From contig CALRAI010000003.1 in the NCBI GenBank assembly GCA_943350635.1, forward strand, positions 1 through 52,840: a stretch of 52,840 bases of DNA. The letters are read 5' to 3'. Under the pieces are notes generated by a model. The model was given only the letters and a program-made list of their open reading frames with translations, did no database searches and was not told the DNA's origin. The position numbers and the translations under genes were made by a program. Of the stretch, positions 1 to 7,932 are shown one piece after another (positions within the stretch are counted from its first letter, which is position 1; every line of letters begins with the position of its first letter). The stretch is from Candidatus Uhrbacteria bacterium. GTDB lineage: Bacteria > Patescibacteriota > Patescibacteriia > UBA9934.

Positions 1-1
1 C

Positions 2-514
2 TCGGATCCCGATGCGGACGGTGACGGCTTCGTCGCCAGCGCCGACTGCGACGATGGCGATGCGGCCATCAACCCCGACGCGACGGAAGTCTCGCTGGAC
101 GGCGTGGACAACGATTGTGACGGCGCTGCCAACAGCTCCGACACGGTCGAGGTCTGCGGTGCGCCGAGCACCGAGCTCGCAGGCTTTTCCTGGCAGCTCT
201 GGCTGCGTGACGCGACCGTCTACCCCGACGGAAACGATGACACGGGCTGGGACTTTCCGGGATACGCCCAGGGCGTCGGGACGCTCTGCGCCGACTTCAC
301 CCTCATCGACGGCAACACCATCGCACTGAACGGCCCCTTCGACATCGATGGGGACGGGACGTACGGCGAAGAAGCGGTCGATGGCGACGGCGTTTGGGCC
401 TACATGGACGTGGTGAACCTCTCGGGCGTCACCGGCGATGGCTACACCATCAGCCTCACGAACACCCCGTGGGGCGCCGGTAGCAACGGCGAGTCGGTCA
501 TCGACCTCCTCTAG
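2..514 (+). CDS. MopE-like Asp/Cys-repeat surface protein, C-terminal part (5' end outside window)
   Basis: The reading frame is open from the window edge to a TAG stop, so only the last 170 residues are present. They begin with a DPDADGDGF segment, then ADCDDGDAAINPDAT and DGVDNDCDG. This is the Asp/Cys-rich repeat of MopE-like putative metal-binding proteins (Pfam Cu-binding_MopE type), a family common on secreted proteins of Myxococcota and relatives. After one repeat comes a domain of about 115 residues with QLWL near its start, PGYAQG in the middle and WGAG near its end. The same layout ends the next gene (815-2653), so the two are tandem paralogues. Third codon positions are strongly G/C, unlike the ribosomal and division genes further on. 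Extracellular location is inferred from the family; the signal peptide is not visible. Binding of calcium or copper is possible but not shown. Confidence 0.8.
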   Translation, partial: SDPDADGDGFVASADCDDGDAAINPDATEVSLDGVDNDCDGAANSSDTVEVCGAPSTELAGFSWQLWLRDATVYPDGNDDTGWDFPGYAQGVGTLCADFTLIDGNTIALNGPFDIDGDGTYGEEAVDGDGVWAYMDVVNLSGVTGDGYTISLTNTPWGAGSNGESVIDLL

Positions 515-533
515 GTCACGCAACAGTTCGGGT

Positions 534-600
534 ACGGCCTTCGGGCCACGCACGACACGGAGCTCCTCGATCGCCTCACGGTGGTCGGGGAGCTCTTCGC
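534..600 (+). terminator. paired 3' hairpins downstream of the first MopE-like gene
   Basis: A GGCC-TTCG-GGCC tetraloop hairpin (536-547) is followed by a larger stem, GAGCTCC (560-566) with GGAGCTC (589-595), and then TTCGCGTTT. The same order recurs after the next gene at 2670-2740, so the module was duplicated with the gene. A terminator role is inferred; the U-tract is weak. Confidence 0.5.
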
Positions 601-638
601 GTTTGGAGTCAATTTAGTCACTTTATTTTAGAAAATCA

Positions 639-667
639 TTGACATTCGTTCCAAACTGTGACAGTAT
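639..667 (+). promoter_or_regulatory. promoter TTGACA-N17-CAGTAT for the 815 lipoprotein gene
   Basis: TTGACA at 639-644 and CAGTAT at 662-667 are spaced 17 bp. A transcript from here would have a leader of about 140 nt before the ATG at 815. Nothing else recognisable lies between 600 and 814. Confidence 0.55.
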
Positions 668-814
668 CCGCCCTCATTCTGGGTTGAGTTCTGCGCGAAT
701 CTTCGCGATATTTGCAGAACTCGGCCCGGAAGAGTTTGCTCCATGGGTACCGAACGATGCGTCCGCAAGGAACCATCGTGTTTTCCAACGTGCACATCAT
801 TAGGAGATGCACAC

Positions 815-2653
815 ATGACCCGATACCTCGGAGCACTCATGCTCCTCACCCTGGCCGCTTGCGACCAGGATCCCTCCAACGACATCAACACCTTCGCGAC
901 CCGCGACGAAGCCGAAGCCTCGGCCAAGCGCGTGTCCGGTGCTGCGGATGCCGATGGTCTCCTCGAATGTACCGTGATCTGCTACGACGATGGCGACAGC
1001 GCCACCGACGATTGAGCGCAGGTCTACGGCAAGGACGGTGACGGCGACATGTTCGCCGGAACGCCCGTCAGCTCGAGCAACATCTACGAAGAAGACCCCT
1101 CGACCGGCGCGACCTACGTCTGCTCCTTCACCTGGCCCTCGGGCTTCGTGGAAATCAACGACGTGTCCGACATCGACGCGGACTGCGACGACGATGCTGC
1201 TGCGATCAACCCGGATGCCACCGAAGAGTGCGACGGAGTCGACAACGACTGCGACGGCACGATGGACGACGGTGTGACGCGGACGTGGTATCCCGACGCT
1301 GATGCCGACACCTTCGGTGACGACAGCAGCAGCGGTACGATGTCCTGCGACACCACCATGGATGGCTACGTCGAGAACAATACCGACTGCGACGACTCGG
1401 TCGTCACCATCAACCCCGGCGAGACCGAGGTGTGCAACGAGATCGACGACAACTGCGCCGACGGCATCGACGAAGGTGTGGAACTCACGTTCTACCTGGA
1501 CAGCGACACCGACGGCTACGGCGACGCGGCGATGACGGACATGGCGTGCTCGGCTCCTCCCATGTACGTCGCGAACGACGACGACTGCGATGACAGCGAC
1601 ATCTTCGACAATCCCGGTGGCACGGAAACGTGCAACGGTGACGACGAGGACTGTGATGGCATCGAAGACGACGGCCTTCTGTTCGTGGACTACTACACCG
1701 ATGGTGACCTGGATGGGTACGGCGCGGGTTCGGCTACCAGTGCGTGCAGCATGCCTTCCGGCATGGTTGTCGACAACACGGACTGCAACGACGCGAGCGG
1801 CACGGTTCACCCCGGCGCGACCGAGACGTGCAACTCCACGGACGACGACTGTGACGGTTCCACGGACGAGGGCGTGCAGACGACCTTCTACTTGGATAGC
1901 GACAGCGATGGGTACGGTGTGTCGTCGACGACCTCGATGGCATGCAGCACTCCGATCGGCTACGCTGATGTGAGCACTGACTGCAACGATGCGGCGGGCA
2001 GCATCAATCCGGGTGCTAGCGAGACGTGCAATAGCCTCGATGACGACTGCGACAGCTCCGTGGACGAGGGTCTCGCGACCACCGTCTCGTACCTGGACAG
2101 CGACAGCGACGGCTACGGCGATCTCGCCAACCCGCATAGCGCGTACTGCGCGGTGCCGAGTGGCTACGCAGCCAGCAGCACGGACTGCAACGATGCGGTC
2201 TTCGCGGTCAACCCCGGTGCCACCGATGTCGCCAACAACGGCCTCGATGACAACTGTGACGAAACCGCGTTGGACGAGATCTGCACGATTCCGACGTTCA
2301 GCAGCACGAGCGTGTACTACCAGCTCTGGCTCGACAACCTCGACACCAGCACGGACGACGCCAACTGGGCCTACCCCGGATCGGCGCGCGGTCGTGCAGA
2401 CGAGGAAGTCTGCGCACAGAATGTCACGATCACCGTCGATGAAGAGTGGAAGGTGAACGGCGTGTTCTCGACGTCCGCTACCAGCGGCACGTTCTACAGC
2501 ACGAGCGCGAGCTTTTACGCCTACGGCAACGGCGACACCTACGTGAACTTCGACTACATCACCGTCATGGGTGAGGAAGTCGAGGTCACGAAGACGTCCT
2601 GGGGCGGTGGTGCGGATGCGCTCTTCTATGTGATGGAAGAGCTCCCCAACTAG
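815..2653 (+). pseudogene. MopE-like repeat lipoprotein, interrupted by one in-frame TGA (1013-1015)
   Basis: The ATG at 815 follows AGGAG by 8 nt and starts a lipoprotein signal peptide (MTRYLGALMLLTLAAC; lipobox LAAC). The frame stops at TGA 1013-1015, then stays open in the same frame to the TAG at 2651-2653, 613 codons overall. The part after the stop holds about six repeats of the form DxDGYG...DCDD...INPGATETCNxxDDDCDG. It ends with the QLWL...PGSARG...WGGG domain shared with the gene at 2-514. The shorter paralogue at 2792-3199 aligns across the stop: it has RAKLYGKDADGDG where this gene has stop-AQVYGKDGDGD, so the gene was once continuous. As read, translation gives a 66-residue lipoprotein and possibly a second product from the ATG at 1049. 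The cause could be a real nonsense mutation, readthrough, or a consensus error. Base use is GC-rich. A metal-binding surface role is inferred. Confidence 0.7.
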
Positions 2654-2667
2654 GTTCGGTTCGGTCA

Positions 2668-2740
2668 CCGGCCTTCGGGCCAACGACTCACGGAGTCCCT
2701 CGGGGCGGCGAAAGCTGCACCGGGGGACTCTTCGCGTTTA
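2668..2740 (+). terminator. duplicated paired 3' hairpins after the second MopE-like gene
   Basis: GGCC-TTCG-GGCC (2670-2681) is followed by GAGTCCCTCGG (2693-2703) pairing with CCGGGGGACTC (2720-2730), then TTCGCGTTT. The order and several sequence blocks match 534-600. A U-tract is nearly absent. Confidence 0.5.
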
Positions 2741-2791
2741 GAAGTATTTCTGTTACTGTTTTTTGGCTCTTTTCTTCTTTCAGGAGTGTTC

Positions 2792-3199
2792 ATGGTTTCT
2801 TTCGATCTTGGTTCTGGGTATGGCTTCCAGACACGGATACTTTGGCTTGTCGTCGTCACTGTTCTTATCGCGGGTGTTTTCCTCCATGTTCAGAGTGTGA
2901 ATGACAGCATCGCGTCGCCACATCGGCGTCCGTCGTCTCAGCAAATGAAAACGTTTGCAGATTGTCAGAGTATTTCGTATGTGGATGCTCGAGGTACTGC
3001 GATTCGTGCCAAGCTTTACGGAAAGGATGCGGATGGAGACGGTATGGCGGCAAAACCGTCGGCGACGGGCGGACCGTTGATGGCGGTTGAATATATCTGC
3101 GGCTTTGCTACAGGTATTCCACGGGGATATGCAGAGATTGAGACCGAATTTGATATTGGAGCCGATGACGACGACACCGTGCGTGGTAAAAAGTGGTAA
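2792..3199 (+). CDS. membrane-anchored protein related to the N-terminal module of the MopE-like lipoprotein
   Basis: This 135-residue protein is not a named family I recognise. The ATG at 2792 is preferred over the upstream GTG because CAGGAG (2781-2786) sits 5 nt before it. Residues about 10-30 form one transmembrane segment (ILWLVVVTVLIAGVF), so most of the protein should lie outside the membrane. Its C-terminal half parallels residues 55-130 of the interrupted gene at 815-2653: YGKDADGDGM against YGKDGDGDMF, then YICGF against YVCSF, then DIGADDDD against DIDADCDDD. It lacks the repeated DCDD...INPGA units, so it may be a truncated or ancestral version. The downstream hairpin also resembles those of its two neighbours. 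Codon use is less GC-rich than theirs. Confidence 0.65.
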   Translation: MVSFDLGSGYGFQTRILWLVVVTVLIAGVFLHVQSVNDSIASPHRRPSSQQMKTFADCQSISYVDARGTAIRAKLYGKDADGDGMAAKPSATGGPLMAVEYICGFATGIPRGYAEIETEFDIGADDDDTVRGKKW

Positions 3200-3209
3200 C
3201 GACCGTACG

Positions 3210-3250
3210 GAGTCCTCTGGTCTGGCTTATGCTGGATTGGGGGACTTTTG
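3210..3250 (+). terminator. rho-independent terminator after the 2792 gene
   Basis: GAGTCC at 3210-3215 pairs with GGGACT around 3240-3246, followed by TTTTG. The arm sequences match the GAGTCC...GGGGGACTC hairpins behind the two MopE-like genes. Confidence 0.6.
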
Positions 3251-3253
3251 AGT

Positions 3254-3282
3254 TTGCCCATCTTTTCATCTTCTGTTACACT
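3254..3282 (+). promoter_or_regulatory. promoter TTGCCC-N17-TACACT for rpsU
   Basis: TTGCCC 3254-3259 and TACACT 3277-3282 have a 17-bp spacer. They lie 30 bp ahead of the rpsU start and just after the previous terminator. Confidence 0.6.
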
Positions 3283-3312
3283 CCTCCCATTCCTGAAAGG
3301 AGGAACAAAACT

Positions 3313-3564
3313 ATGTCTGATATTGAAGTCAAACGAAAAAAGGGTGAGAGCTTTGAAGCGGTGTTCCGCCGTTTTAGCCGTCGTCAGCAGCAAAGTGGAA
3401 AAGTGCTTGATGTGCGTGCTGGGCGCTATTTCGCTCGTACACCAAAGCCAAACAAGGTGAAGAAGAGTAAACTTCGCAGTTTGGAAAAGGGTGCAAAACG
3501 TGAATATCTTCTGAAAACCGGAAAAGTGAAGGAAGAGGATTTGCGCAAGCCAACCCGTCGATAA
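3313..3564 (+). CDS. rpsU: small ribosomal subunit protein bS21
   Basis: An 83-residue basic protein that fits the bS21 pattern: IEVKRKKGESFEAVFRRF, then SG-VL-VRAGRYF and a long Lys/Arg-rich tail. bS21 binds the 30S platform near the anti-Shine-Dalgarno end of 16S rRNA and helps initiation. The start is well fixed: a full GAAAGGAGG lies 9 nt before the ATG, the best Shine-Dalgarno in the window, and the long upstream ORF is ignored. It has its own promoter and terminator, so it is monocistronic. The tail after the conserved core (KVKEEDLRKPTRR) is longer than in the roughly 60-70 residue standard proteins. Confidence 0.82.
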   Translation: MSDIEVKRKKGESFEAVFRRFSRRQQQSGKVLDVRAGRYFARTPKPNKVKKSKLRSLEKGAKREYLLKTGKVKEEDLRKPTRR

Positions 3565-3571
3565 GAACAGA

Positions 3572-3598
3572 AGTCCCTTGGGAAGCCAGGGGATTTTT
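3572..3598 (+). terminator. rpsU terminator
   Basis: TCCCTTGG-GAAG-CCAGGGGA followed by TTTTTG, starting 8 bp after the rpsU stop. Confidence 0.7.
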
Positions 3599-3600
3599 GT

Positions 3601-3629
3601 TTGGAACGTCTTTCATTTTTTCCTATATT
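3601..3629 (+). promoter_or_regulatory. promoter TTGGAA-N17-TATATT for the 3687 gene
   Basis: TTGGAA 3601-3606 and TATATT 3624-3629 with 17-bp spacing, giving a leader of about 50 nt. Confidence 0.55.
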
Positions 3630-3686
3630 GCGAGTACCATGTTGGGGTTCTTGTTGGTTCGGTTCCCTTGTTCCTGGAGTGTGACT

Positions 3687-4253
3687 ATGTCTTTCATTTG
3701 GTCTGTTGTTTTTGGCATCGTCGTTCTGGTTGTGCTCGTTGTGGAGGTGTGGCGTTGGTACGTGCTCAAGGCGGATCGTGCCGACTTGGCGAGGAAGATC
3801 GCCGAGGCTGTGGCTGTGAACGCGCGGCTCGCAACTGTTCTGGCGCAGAACGAGTTGCTGCGTCAACAGGTTGCGCTGCAGAAGGATGAGTTGAGCAACT
3901 CGCACATACGGGAGGCACGGTATCGACTGCTGAGCATCGACCAGCTCAAGGGGCTCATTGCGCTTGCTCGTGTGCTTACGGGCAACATTGTTGCGGAACC
4001 AGTGTGCGACGTGGTGCTTCTTTCGTGTCTCACGATTCTGGAGCAGCACATCGCTTTGCGCCGCGAGTCCCACAACGACGTGCACACTGCGCTGGCGTGC
4101 TTTGAACGTGGGGATCCGGAGCAGCTCCGGAGCATGTTCCTTGGCCTGGCGGCGCGTCGCCCTACAGAGTTTGGCGCCATCACGGATCGGTTCCCGCGAC
4201 GGGTGGAAGACTTCTTCAAGCGCCTTACTGTTCCAGATCACGCAGAGACGTAG
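3687..4253 (+). CDS. unknown GC-rich singleton, N-terminal membrane anchor and coiled coil
   Basis: The product has 188 residues and no family I recognise. The ATG at 3687 is chosen because CTGGAG precedes it by 8 nt and a transmembrane helix starts at once (residues 4-22, IWSVVFGIVVLVVLVVEVW). An Ala/Leu/Glu-rich stretch follows (about 28-72, including QNELLRQQVALQKDEL) that should form a coiled coil. The rest is a mixed helical domain with two Cys and many Arg. The likely topology is a single-pass protein with a cytoplasmic helical domain. It stands alone between its own promoter and a strong terminator. G/C-rich third positions set it apart from rpsU upstream and yqeY downstream; it belongs to the set of GC-rich solitary genes described in the findings. 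Confidence 0.75.
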   Translation: MSFIWSVVFGIVVLVVLVVEVWRWYVLKADRADLARKIAEAVAVNARLATVLAQNELLRQQVALQKDELSNSHIREARYRLLSIDQLKGLIALARVLTGNIVAEPVCDVVLLSCLTILEQHIALRRESHNDVHTALACFERGDPEQLRSMFLGLAARRPTEFGAITDRFPRRVEDFFKRLTVPDHAET

Positions 4254-4283
4254 TCAACAATAACGACTTCCGGTGTTACGCAT

Positions 4284-4334
4284 CACCATCGACGAAACGC
4301 CCCGACGTGGCGCGTTTGCGTCGGTGGTGTTTTG
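4284..4334 (+). terminator. strong terminator after the 3687 gene
   Basis: A 17-bp imperfect stem (CACCATCGACGAAACGC, 4284-4300, with 4312-4329) followed by TTTTG. Confidence 0.75.
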
Positions 4335-4340
4335 ATTTCC

Positions 4341-4369
4341 TTTCAGTTTTTTCCTTTTTCCCGTATACT
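4341..4369 (+). promoter_or_regulatory. promoter TTTCAG-N17-TATACT giving a leaderless yqeY mRNA
   Basis: TATACT ends at 4369 and the ATG is at 4378, so initiation about 7 bp after the -10 would fall at or just before the start codon. No Shine-Dalgarno is possible. Confidence 0.6.
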
Positions 4370-4377
4370 TTCTGTAT

Positions 4378-4824
4378 ATGACGCTCTACGAACAAATCCG
4401 GGAAGATATGAAAACGGCAATGAAAGCGAAGGATTCCACTACGCTCGACACAGTGCGTATGCTCATTTCGTCCATTAAGAACAAGGCGATTGATCTTGGG
4501 AAGGAAATGGAGGATGCGGATGTGATTGCTACCATTAAGAGTGATTTGAAGAAGCTGAAGGATGGTTTGGAATCCTTTGCTTCTGCGGCGCGAGATGATT
4601 TGGCAGAAAAGGCAAAGGCTGAGATTGCGATTTTGGAGAAATATTTGCCTGCGCAAATGACGGATGGGGAATTGGAAGGTAAGGTTCGCGCAAAGCTTGC
4701 GGAGCTGGGAATTACGGACATGGCGTCGGTAGGGAAGGCTATGGGGGCGCTTATGGCGGATTTGAAGGAGTTTGCTGATGGTTCACGAATTAAGGCAGCG
4801 GTTGATAGAATTCTGAAGGGATAG
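4378..4824 (+). CDS. yqeY: YqeY/GatB-tail domain protein
   Basis: At 148 residues this is the usual length for the YqeY family, small helical proteins related to the tail of the GatB amidotransferase subunit and thought to touch tRNA or tRNA-modifying enzymes. Family features are the start (MTLYEQIREDMKTAMKAKD), TVRMLISSIKN, EIAILEKYLPAQM and KAMGALMADLK. Its exact function is not established. The start codon follows the TATACT box by 8 nt, so the mRNA is probably leaderless. The next gene, hflX, is separated by a 120-bp palindrome. An antisense ORF at 4386-4976 is a shadow. Confidence 0.85.
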   Translation: MTLYEQIREDMKTAMKAKDSTTLDTVRMLISSIKNKAIDLGKEMEDADVIATIKSDLKKLKDGLESFASAARDDLAEKAKAEIAILEKYLPAQMTDGELEGKVRAKLAELGITDMASVGKAMGALMADLKEFADGSRIKAAVDRILKG

Positions 4825-4851
4825 GTCGTTCCGTTGGTACGCTCGCTTCGT

Positions 4852-4974
4852 GGCGACTCGGGTAAAAATTTTTCTGCTGCGTTACACAACGCTACGCCAC
4901 GACGTCTCGCTTTCAGCTCGACTGCAGCTGTGCATTCACGAAGCCTCGCTGAAAAATTTTTACCACTCGTCCCC
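4852..4974. repeat. large palindrome between yqeY and hflX
   Basis: Two perfect 14-bp arms, GGTAAAAATTTTTC (4861-4874) and its reverse complement (4951-4964), enclose a 76-nt loop. Outside the arms the match continues imperfectly. The layout (an A/T-rich GTAAnnTTTT arm in a palindrome of about 120 bp) resembles the two elements around tmRNA at 49.6 and 50.1 kb, but the centre differs. It could be a transcription terminator pair or a repeat element. Confidence 0.65.
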
Positions 4975-4996
4975 ACTACGTTCTCTCATTATATCC

Positions 4997-6091
4997 ATGG
5001 CTTCTCCCCAAAAAACTATTCTCGCTGATCTTATCCATTTCTCCGCCAGCAAACGCGAGGCGGAGGATAGAATGATGGAATTGGAAGAGCTGGTAAAAAC
5101 CTACGGTGGCGCCGTGGTGGTTCAGAGTATTCAGCGGAAGGAAAAGCCGGACGGACGAACGTTTATTGGGAAAGGGAAGGTGGAAGAGCTTTTGGTGGAG
5201 GCGAAAGCGTTGGGTGCCACGCTTCTCGTTGTGAACCATGTGCTCAAGCCAAGCCAGATTTTTCATTTGGAGGAAGAATTAAAAGAGGCGAAGGTGAAAG
5301 TGTGGGACAGAACCGATCTTATTTTGAATATTTTCGACAAGCACGCCAAAACGACGGAAGCAAAGCTCGAGATCGAGCTTGCAAAGATTCGCCACATGGG
5401 GCCGCGCATTTATAACATGGGGGAGCAGCTTGGACGGCAGCGCGGTGGTACGGGGACTCGTGGAGGAAGCGGGGAAGGCAACACGGAGGCGATGAAACGA
5501 CATTTGAAAGAACAAGAACGGGCGATTTTGAAGAAGTTAGAAACGTATCAAGGCGTTCGCGATAGGCAGCGTGAGCATCGCTCAAAAACCGGCCAGCGAA
5601 CGGTGGCGCTTGTTGGATATACAAATGCGGGAAAAACATCGTTGTTGAATGTGCTTACTAAACGTAAGGAGTATTCTGCGAATGTGTTGTTCGCCACGCT
5701 CGATACGCGTGTTGGCACGATGTATCTGCCAGCCCTTGAAAGTACAGCGTTGCTTTCGGACACTATTGGATTTATTCAGGGCTTACCGCCGGAACTTTTG
5801 GCGGCGTTTCGTTCAACGCTTTCTGAAGCTATTAGTGCCGATGTTATTCTGCACGTGATCGATGCTGCTGACGATAAACGAGATGAAAAGATATCGATTG
5901 TCGAAGATATTCTCAAAAAACTTGGTGTTACTACTACGCCGATCCTTCGTGTGTTCAATAAGGTTGATGCGCTTTCACCGAACGCTTTGCATCTTCCAGT
6001 TGATGCGATTGCGGTTTCTGCACATACGCTTGTAGGACTTGAACACCTTCGTGATGCCGTCGCGCACATCTTTTCCCCAGCAAAAAAATAA
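4997..6091 (+). CDS. hflX: ribosome-associated GTPase HflX
   Basis: The 364-residue protein carries the N-terminal HflX domain (ILADLIHFSASKREAEDRM, GGAVV, FIGKGKVEEL) and the Gly-rich linker region (RGGTGTRGGSGEG). The GTPase motifs follow: G1 GYTNAGKTSL, G3 DTIGF, G4 NKVD. HflX splits stalled or idle 70S ribosomes and rescues translation under stress. The ATG at 4997 is chosen because the family domain starts there; the upstream extension to 4850 runs through the palindrome. No Shine-Dalgarno is seen. The stop overlaps the next frame but not the preferred next start (6124). A short C-terminal domain after G4 is normal for the family. Confidence 0.92.
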   Translation: MASPQKTILADLIHFSASKREAEDRMMELEELVKTYGGAVVVQSIQRKEKPDGRTFIGKGKVEELLVEAKALGATLLVVNHVLKPSQIFHLEEELKEAKVKVWDRTDLILNIFDKHAKTTEAKLEIELAKIRHMGPRIYNMGEQLGRQRGGTGTRGGSGEGNTEAMKRHLKEQERAILKKLETYQGVRDRQREHRSKTGQRTVALVGYTNAGKTSLLNVLTKRKEYSANVLFATLDTRVGTMYLPALESTALLSDTIGFIQGLPPELLAAFRSTLSEAISADVILHVIDAADDKRDEKISIVEDILKKLGVTTTPILRVFNKVDALSPNALHLPVDAIAVSAHTLVGLEHLRDAVAHIFSPAKK

Positions 6092-6123
6092 TGGTGTTCA
6101 TCAGGGTGCGGTATACTAGTGCC

Positions 6124-7923
6124 ATGAATTCTCGTTGGATGCTCACGGTGCTCAAACGCGGCGCAATGTTCGCTGCAGTCGGGCTTCTCATTGGTGCGCC
6201 GTTGTTTGTGTTTGCTGCAGATACCAATCTCGCCACCGTTGGATCGGAGTCTGGGCTGGGTACCGATAGTCTCATGACGATTATTGGCCGTGTTATTAGC
6301 GTGCTCCTGAGCATTCTTGGCGTAGTGTTCCTTATTCTCATGGTGTACGCCGGAACCATTTGGATGACTGCGGGTGGTGACGGGAAGAAGGTGGAGAAAG
6401 CAAAACAGATTCTCATCAACGCGGTTATTGGATTGTTGTTGACGCTTTCTGCGTATGCGATTTCAACGTTTATCATTAATATGCTTACCGATGCTACCGG
6501 CGGATCTGGTGACGGCAGCACTTCGGGTTCTGTATCTCCGGAGCATCTTTCCAATTCGCTTGGTTCGGGAGTGATTCGTGATCATTACCCAGCGCGAAGT
6601 GCGAGCGACGTTCCTCGAAATACCAAGATCTTCGTCACGTTCCGCGACGCAATGGATCCCTCCTCTTTTATTACGGGATACGATGTGAGCGGCACCCCGG
6701 ACGATGTTTCTGACGACGTTGTTGCAACGGCTATCGATAGCGCGAACGTCAAAATTTATGCGCGTGCCGATGGCGATGTTGCTGCGCTGACCGATGTTGC
6801 GGTTTCATTCACTGAGGATTTAACTACATTTGTCTTCGATCCAACGGCGTATCTTGGTTCCTCCACAGAGGACGTAACGTATGCGGTGTATTTGAGCGAC
6901 AAGATTCGGAATACTGATGCAGAGACACCAATTGATTCTGGTGGATATCTTTGGTACTTCACTACGGGCACTACCATCGACATTACGCCGCCAACGGTTT
7001 CTTACGTCATACCAACCGACGGTACGACGAAAGACAGAAATATTGTGGTTCAGGCGGTATTTAGTGAGGCGGTGGATCCTACATCTGCTACGGGAACGCG
7101 TTTGGCGGATAGTGGATTTCAAAATATCCAAATTGTCGGAACGTCCTCCACGGCTCCGGTTGCGGGAACGTATGTGATGAGTAATTCGTACAAAACGATC
7201 ACCTTCACCTCTACTGATGCGTGTGGCACGAATTCGTGTAACGAAACCATCTACTGTTTGCCTGGTGGAGAATTGATCACGTCAACCATTTATTCCGCAA
7301 CACCTACGAGTGCTACGGATCCTGCCGCATCCGTTTTTCCATACGATGGTGTAGTGGATATGTGTGGAAATTCCTTTGATGGTGATGCGGACGATGTTGT
7401 TGTAACGGACGACGATTATGTGTGGAGCTTTACCACAACGAACGACATTAACCTTGATGGTCCGGCAATTGAAAGTATTAGCCCAAATATTGAGGAAGAA
7501 GATGTGGATCTTGATCAGCAGGTTTCCATGACGTTTGATTCTATTTTGGATTCCTCTACTGCGAACTCTACGAATATTCAAACCGTGAATAAGGAAATGA
7601 CGAGTGGTGAGAGTCATGAGCTGTGGTACACGTTTGGTACAACAACACTCACATCGGATGGTGAAGAAGTAACGGTTGCTTCCCAGGTTCCTGCAAAAAC
7701 ACTTGTAACTATTTCTCACGGAACGTTCTTGGCTTCGGATCCAACAATTCCGTTGTCGTATATGTACAGTGTTACCGCAAACCAGGGAGTGAGAAATGAG
7801 TATCAGAACTGTTTTGTGCCGGGAGAGGGTCCAACGGCGACTGGCGGAACGTGTGGTACGTCCACGGCAAGTCCATATTGTTGTAATGGTACCGCGTCCA
7901 CTACGGCGTGTGTGCTCTTCTAA
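6124..7923 (+). CDS. type IV secretion pilin-domain protein with Ig-like domains
   Basis: The start at 6124 is preferred over 6091: TATACT lies at 6112-6117 and the protein then begins with a clean signal peptide (MNSRWMLTVLKRGAMFAAVG...FVFA). In the 599-residue product, residues about 35-125 are a TrbC/VirB2-like pilin domain of the CPR T4SS_pilin type. It has two transmembrane helices (IIGRVISVLLSILGVVFLIL and ILINAVIGLLLTLSAYAIS) separated by GGDGKKVEKAKQ. Three SbsA/Big_5-like Ig domains follow, recognised by HYPARSASDVPRNTKIFVTF, VIPTDGTTKDRNIVVQAVF and ISPNIEEEDVDLDQQVSMTF. The C-terminal 35 residues are Cys-rich. Pilin domains normally stand alone, so this is a membrane anchor joined to an extracellular stalk. 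It lies 9 bp upstream of the giant gene that repeats its N-terminal layout, and the two are surely cotranscribed. A role in surface attachment or a pilus base is inferred. Confidence 0.8.
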   Translation: MNSRWMLTVLKRGAMFAAVGLLIGAPLFVFAADTNLATVGSESGLGTDSLMTIIGRVISVLLSILGVVFLILMVYAGTIWMTAGGDGKKVEKAKQILINAVIGLLLTLSAYAISTFIINMLTDATGGSGDGSTSGSVSPEHLSNSLGSGVIRDHYPARSASDVPRNTKIFVTFRDAMDPSSFITGYDVSGTPDDVSDDVVATAIDSANVKIYARADGDVAALTDVAVSFTEDLTTFVFDPTAYLGSSTEDVTYAVYLSDKIRNTDAETPIDSGGYLWYFTTGTTIDITPPTVSYVIPTDGTTKDRNIVVQAVFSEAVDPTSATGTRLADSGFQNIQIVGTSSTAPVAGTYVMSNSYKTITFTSTDACGTNSCNETIYCLPGGELITSTIYSATPTSATDPAASVFPYDGVVDMCGNSFDGDADDVVVTDDDYVWSFTTTNDINLDGPAIESISPNIEEEDVDLDQQVSMTFDSILDSSTANSTNIQTVNKEMTSGESHELWYTFGTTTLTSDGEEVTVASQVPAKTLVTISHGTFLASDPTIPLSYMYSVTANQGVRNEYQNCFVPGEGPTATGGTCGTSTASPYCCNGTASTTACVLF

Positions 7924-7932
7924 TATTTCTTT

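Noticed and set aside
800-2683. 627-codon ORF on the minus strand
   Set aside because: It runs antisense to the MopE-like repeat gene. GC-rich repeats suppress stop codons on both strands, and the product is a Val/Ala/Arg/Asp-rich string with no domain features.
3426-4241. 271-codon minus-strand ORF
   Set aside because: It is antisense to rpsU and the 3687 gene, which have clear promoters and ribosome sites.
4386-4976. 196-codon minus-strand ORF
   Set aside because: Antisense to yqeY and the palindrome; Ser/Ala-rich shadow.
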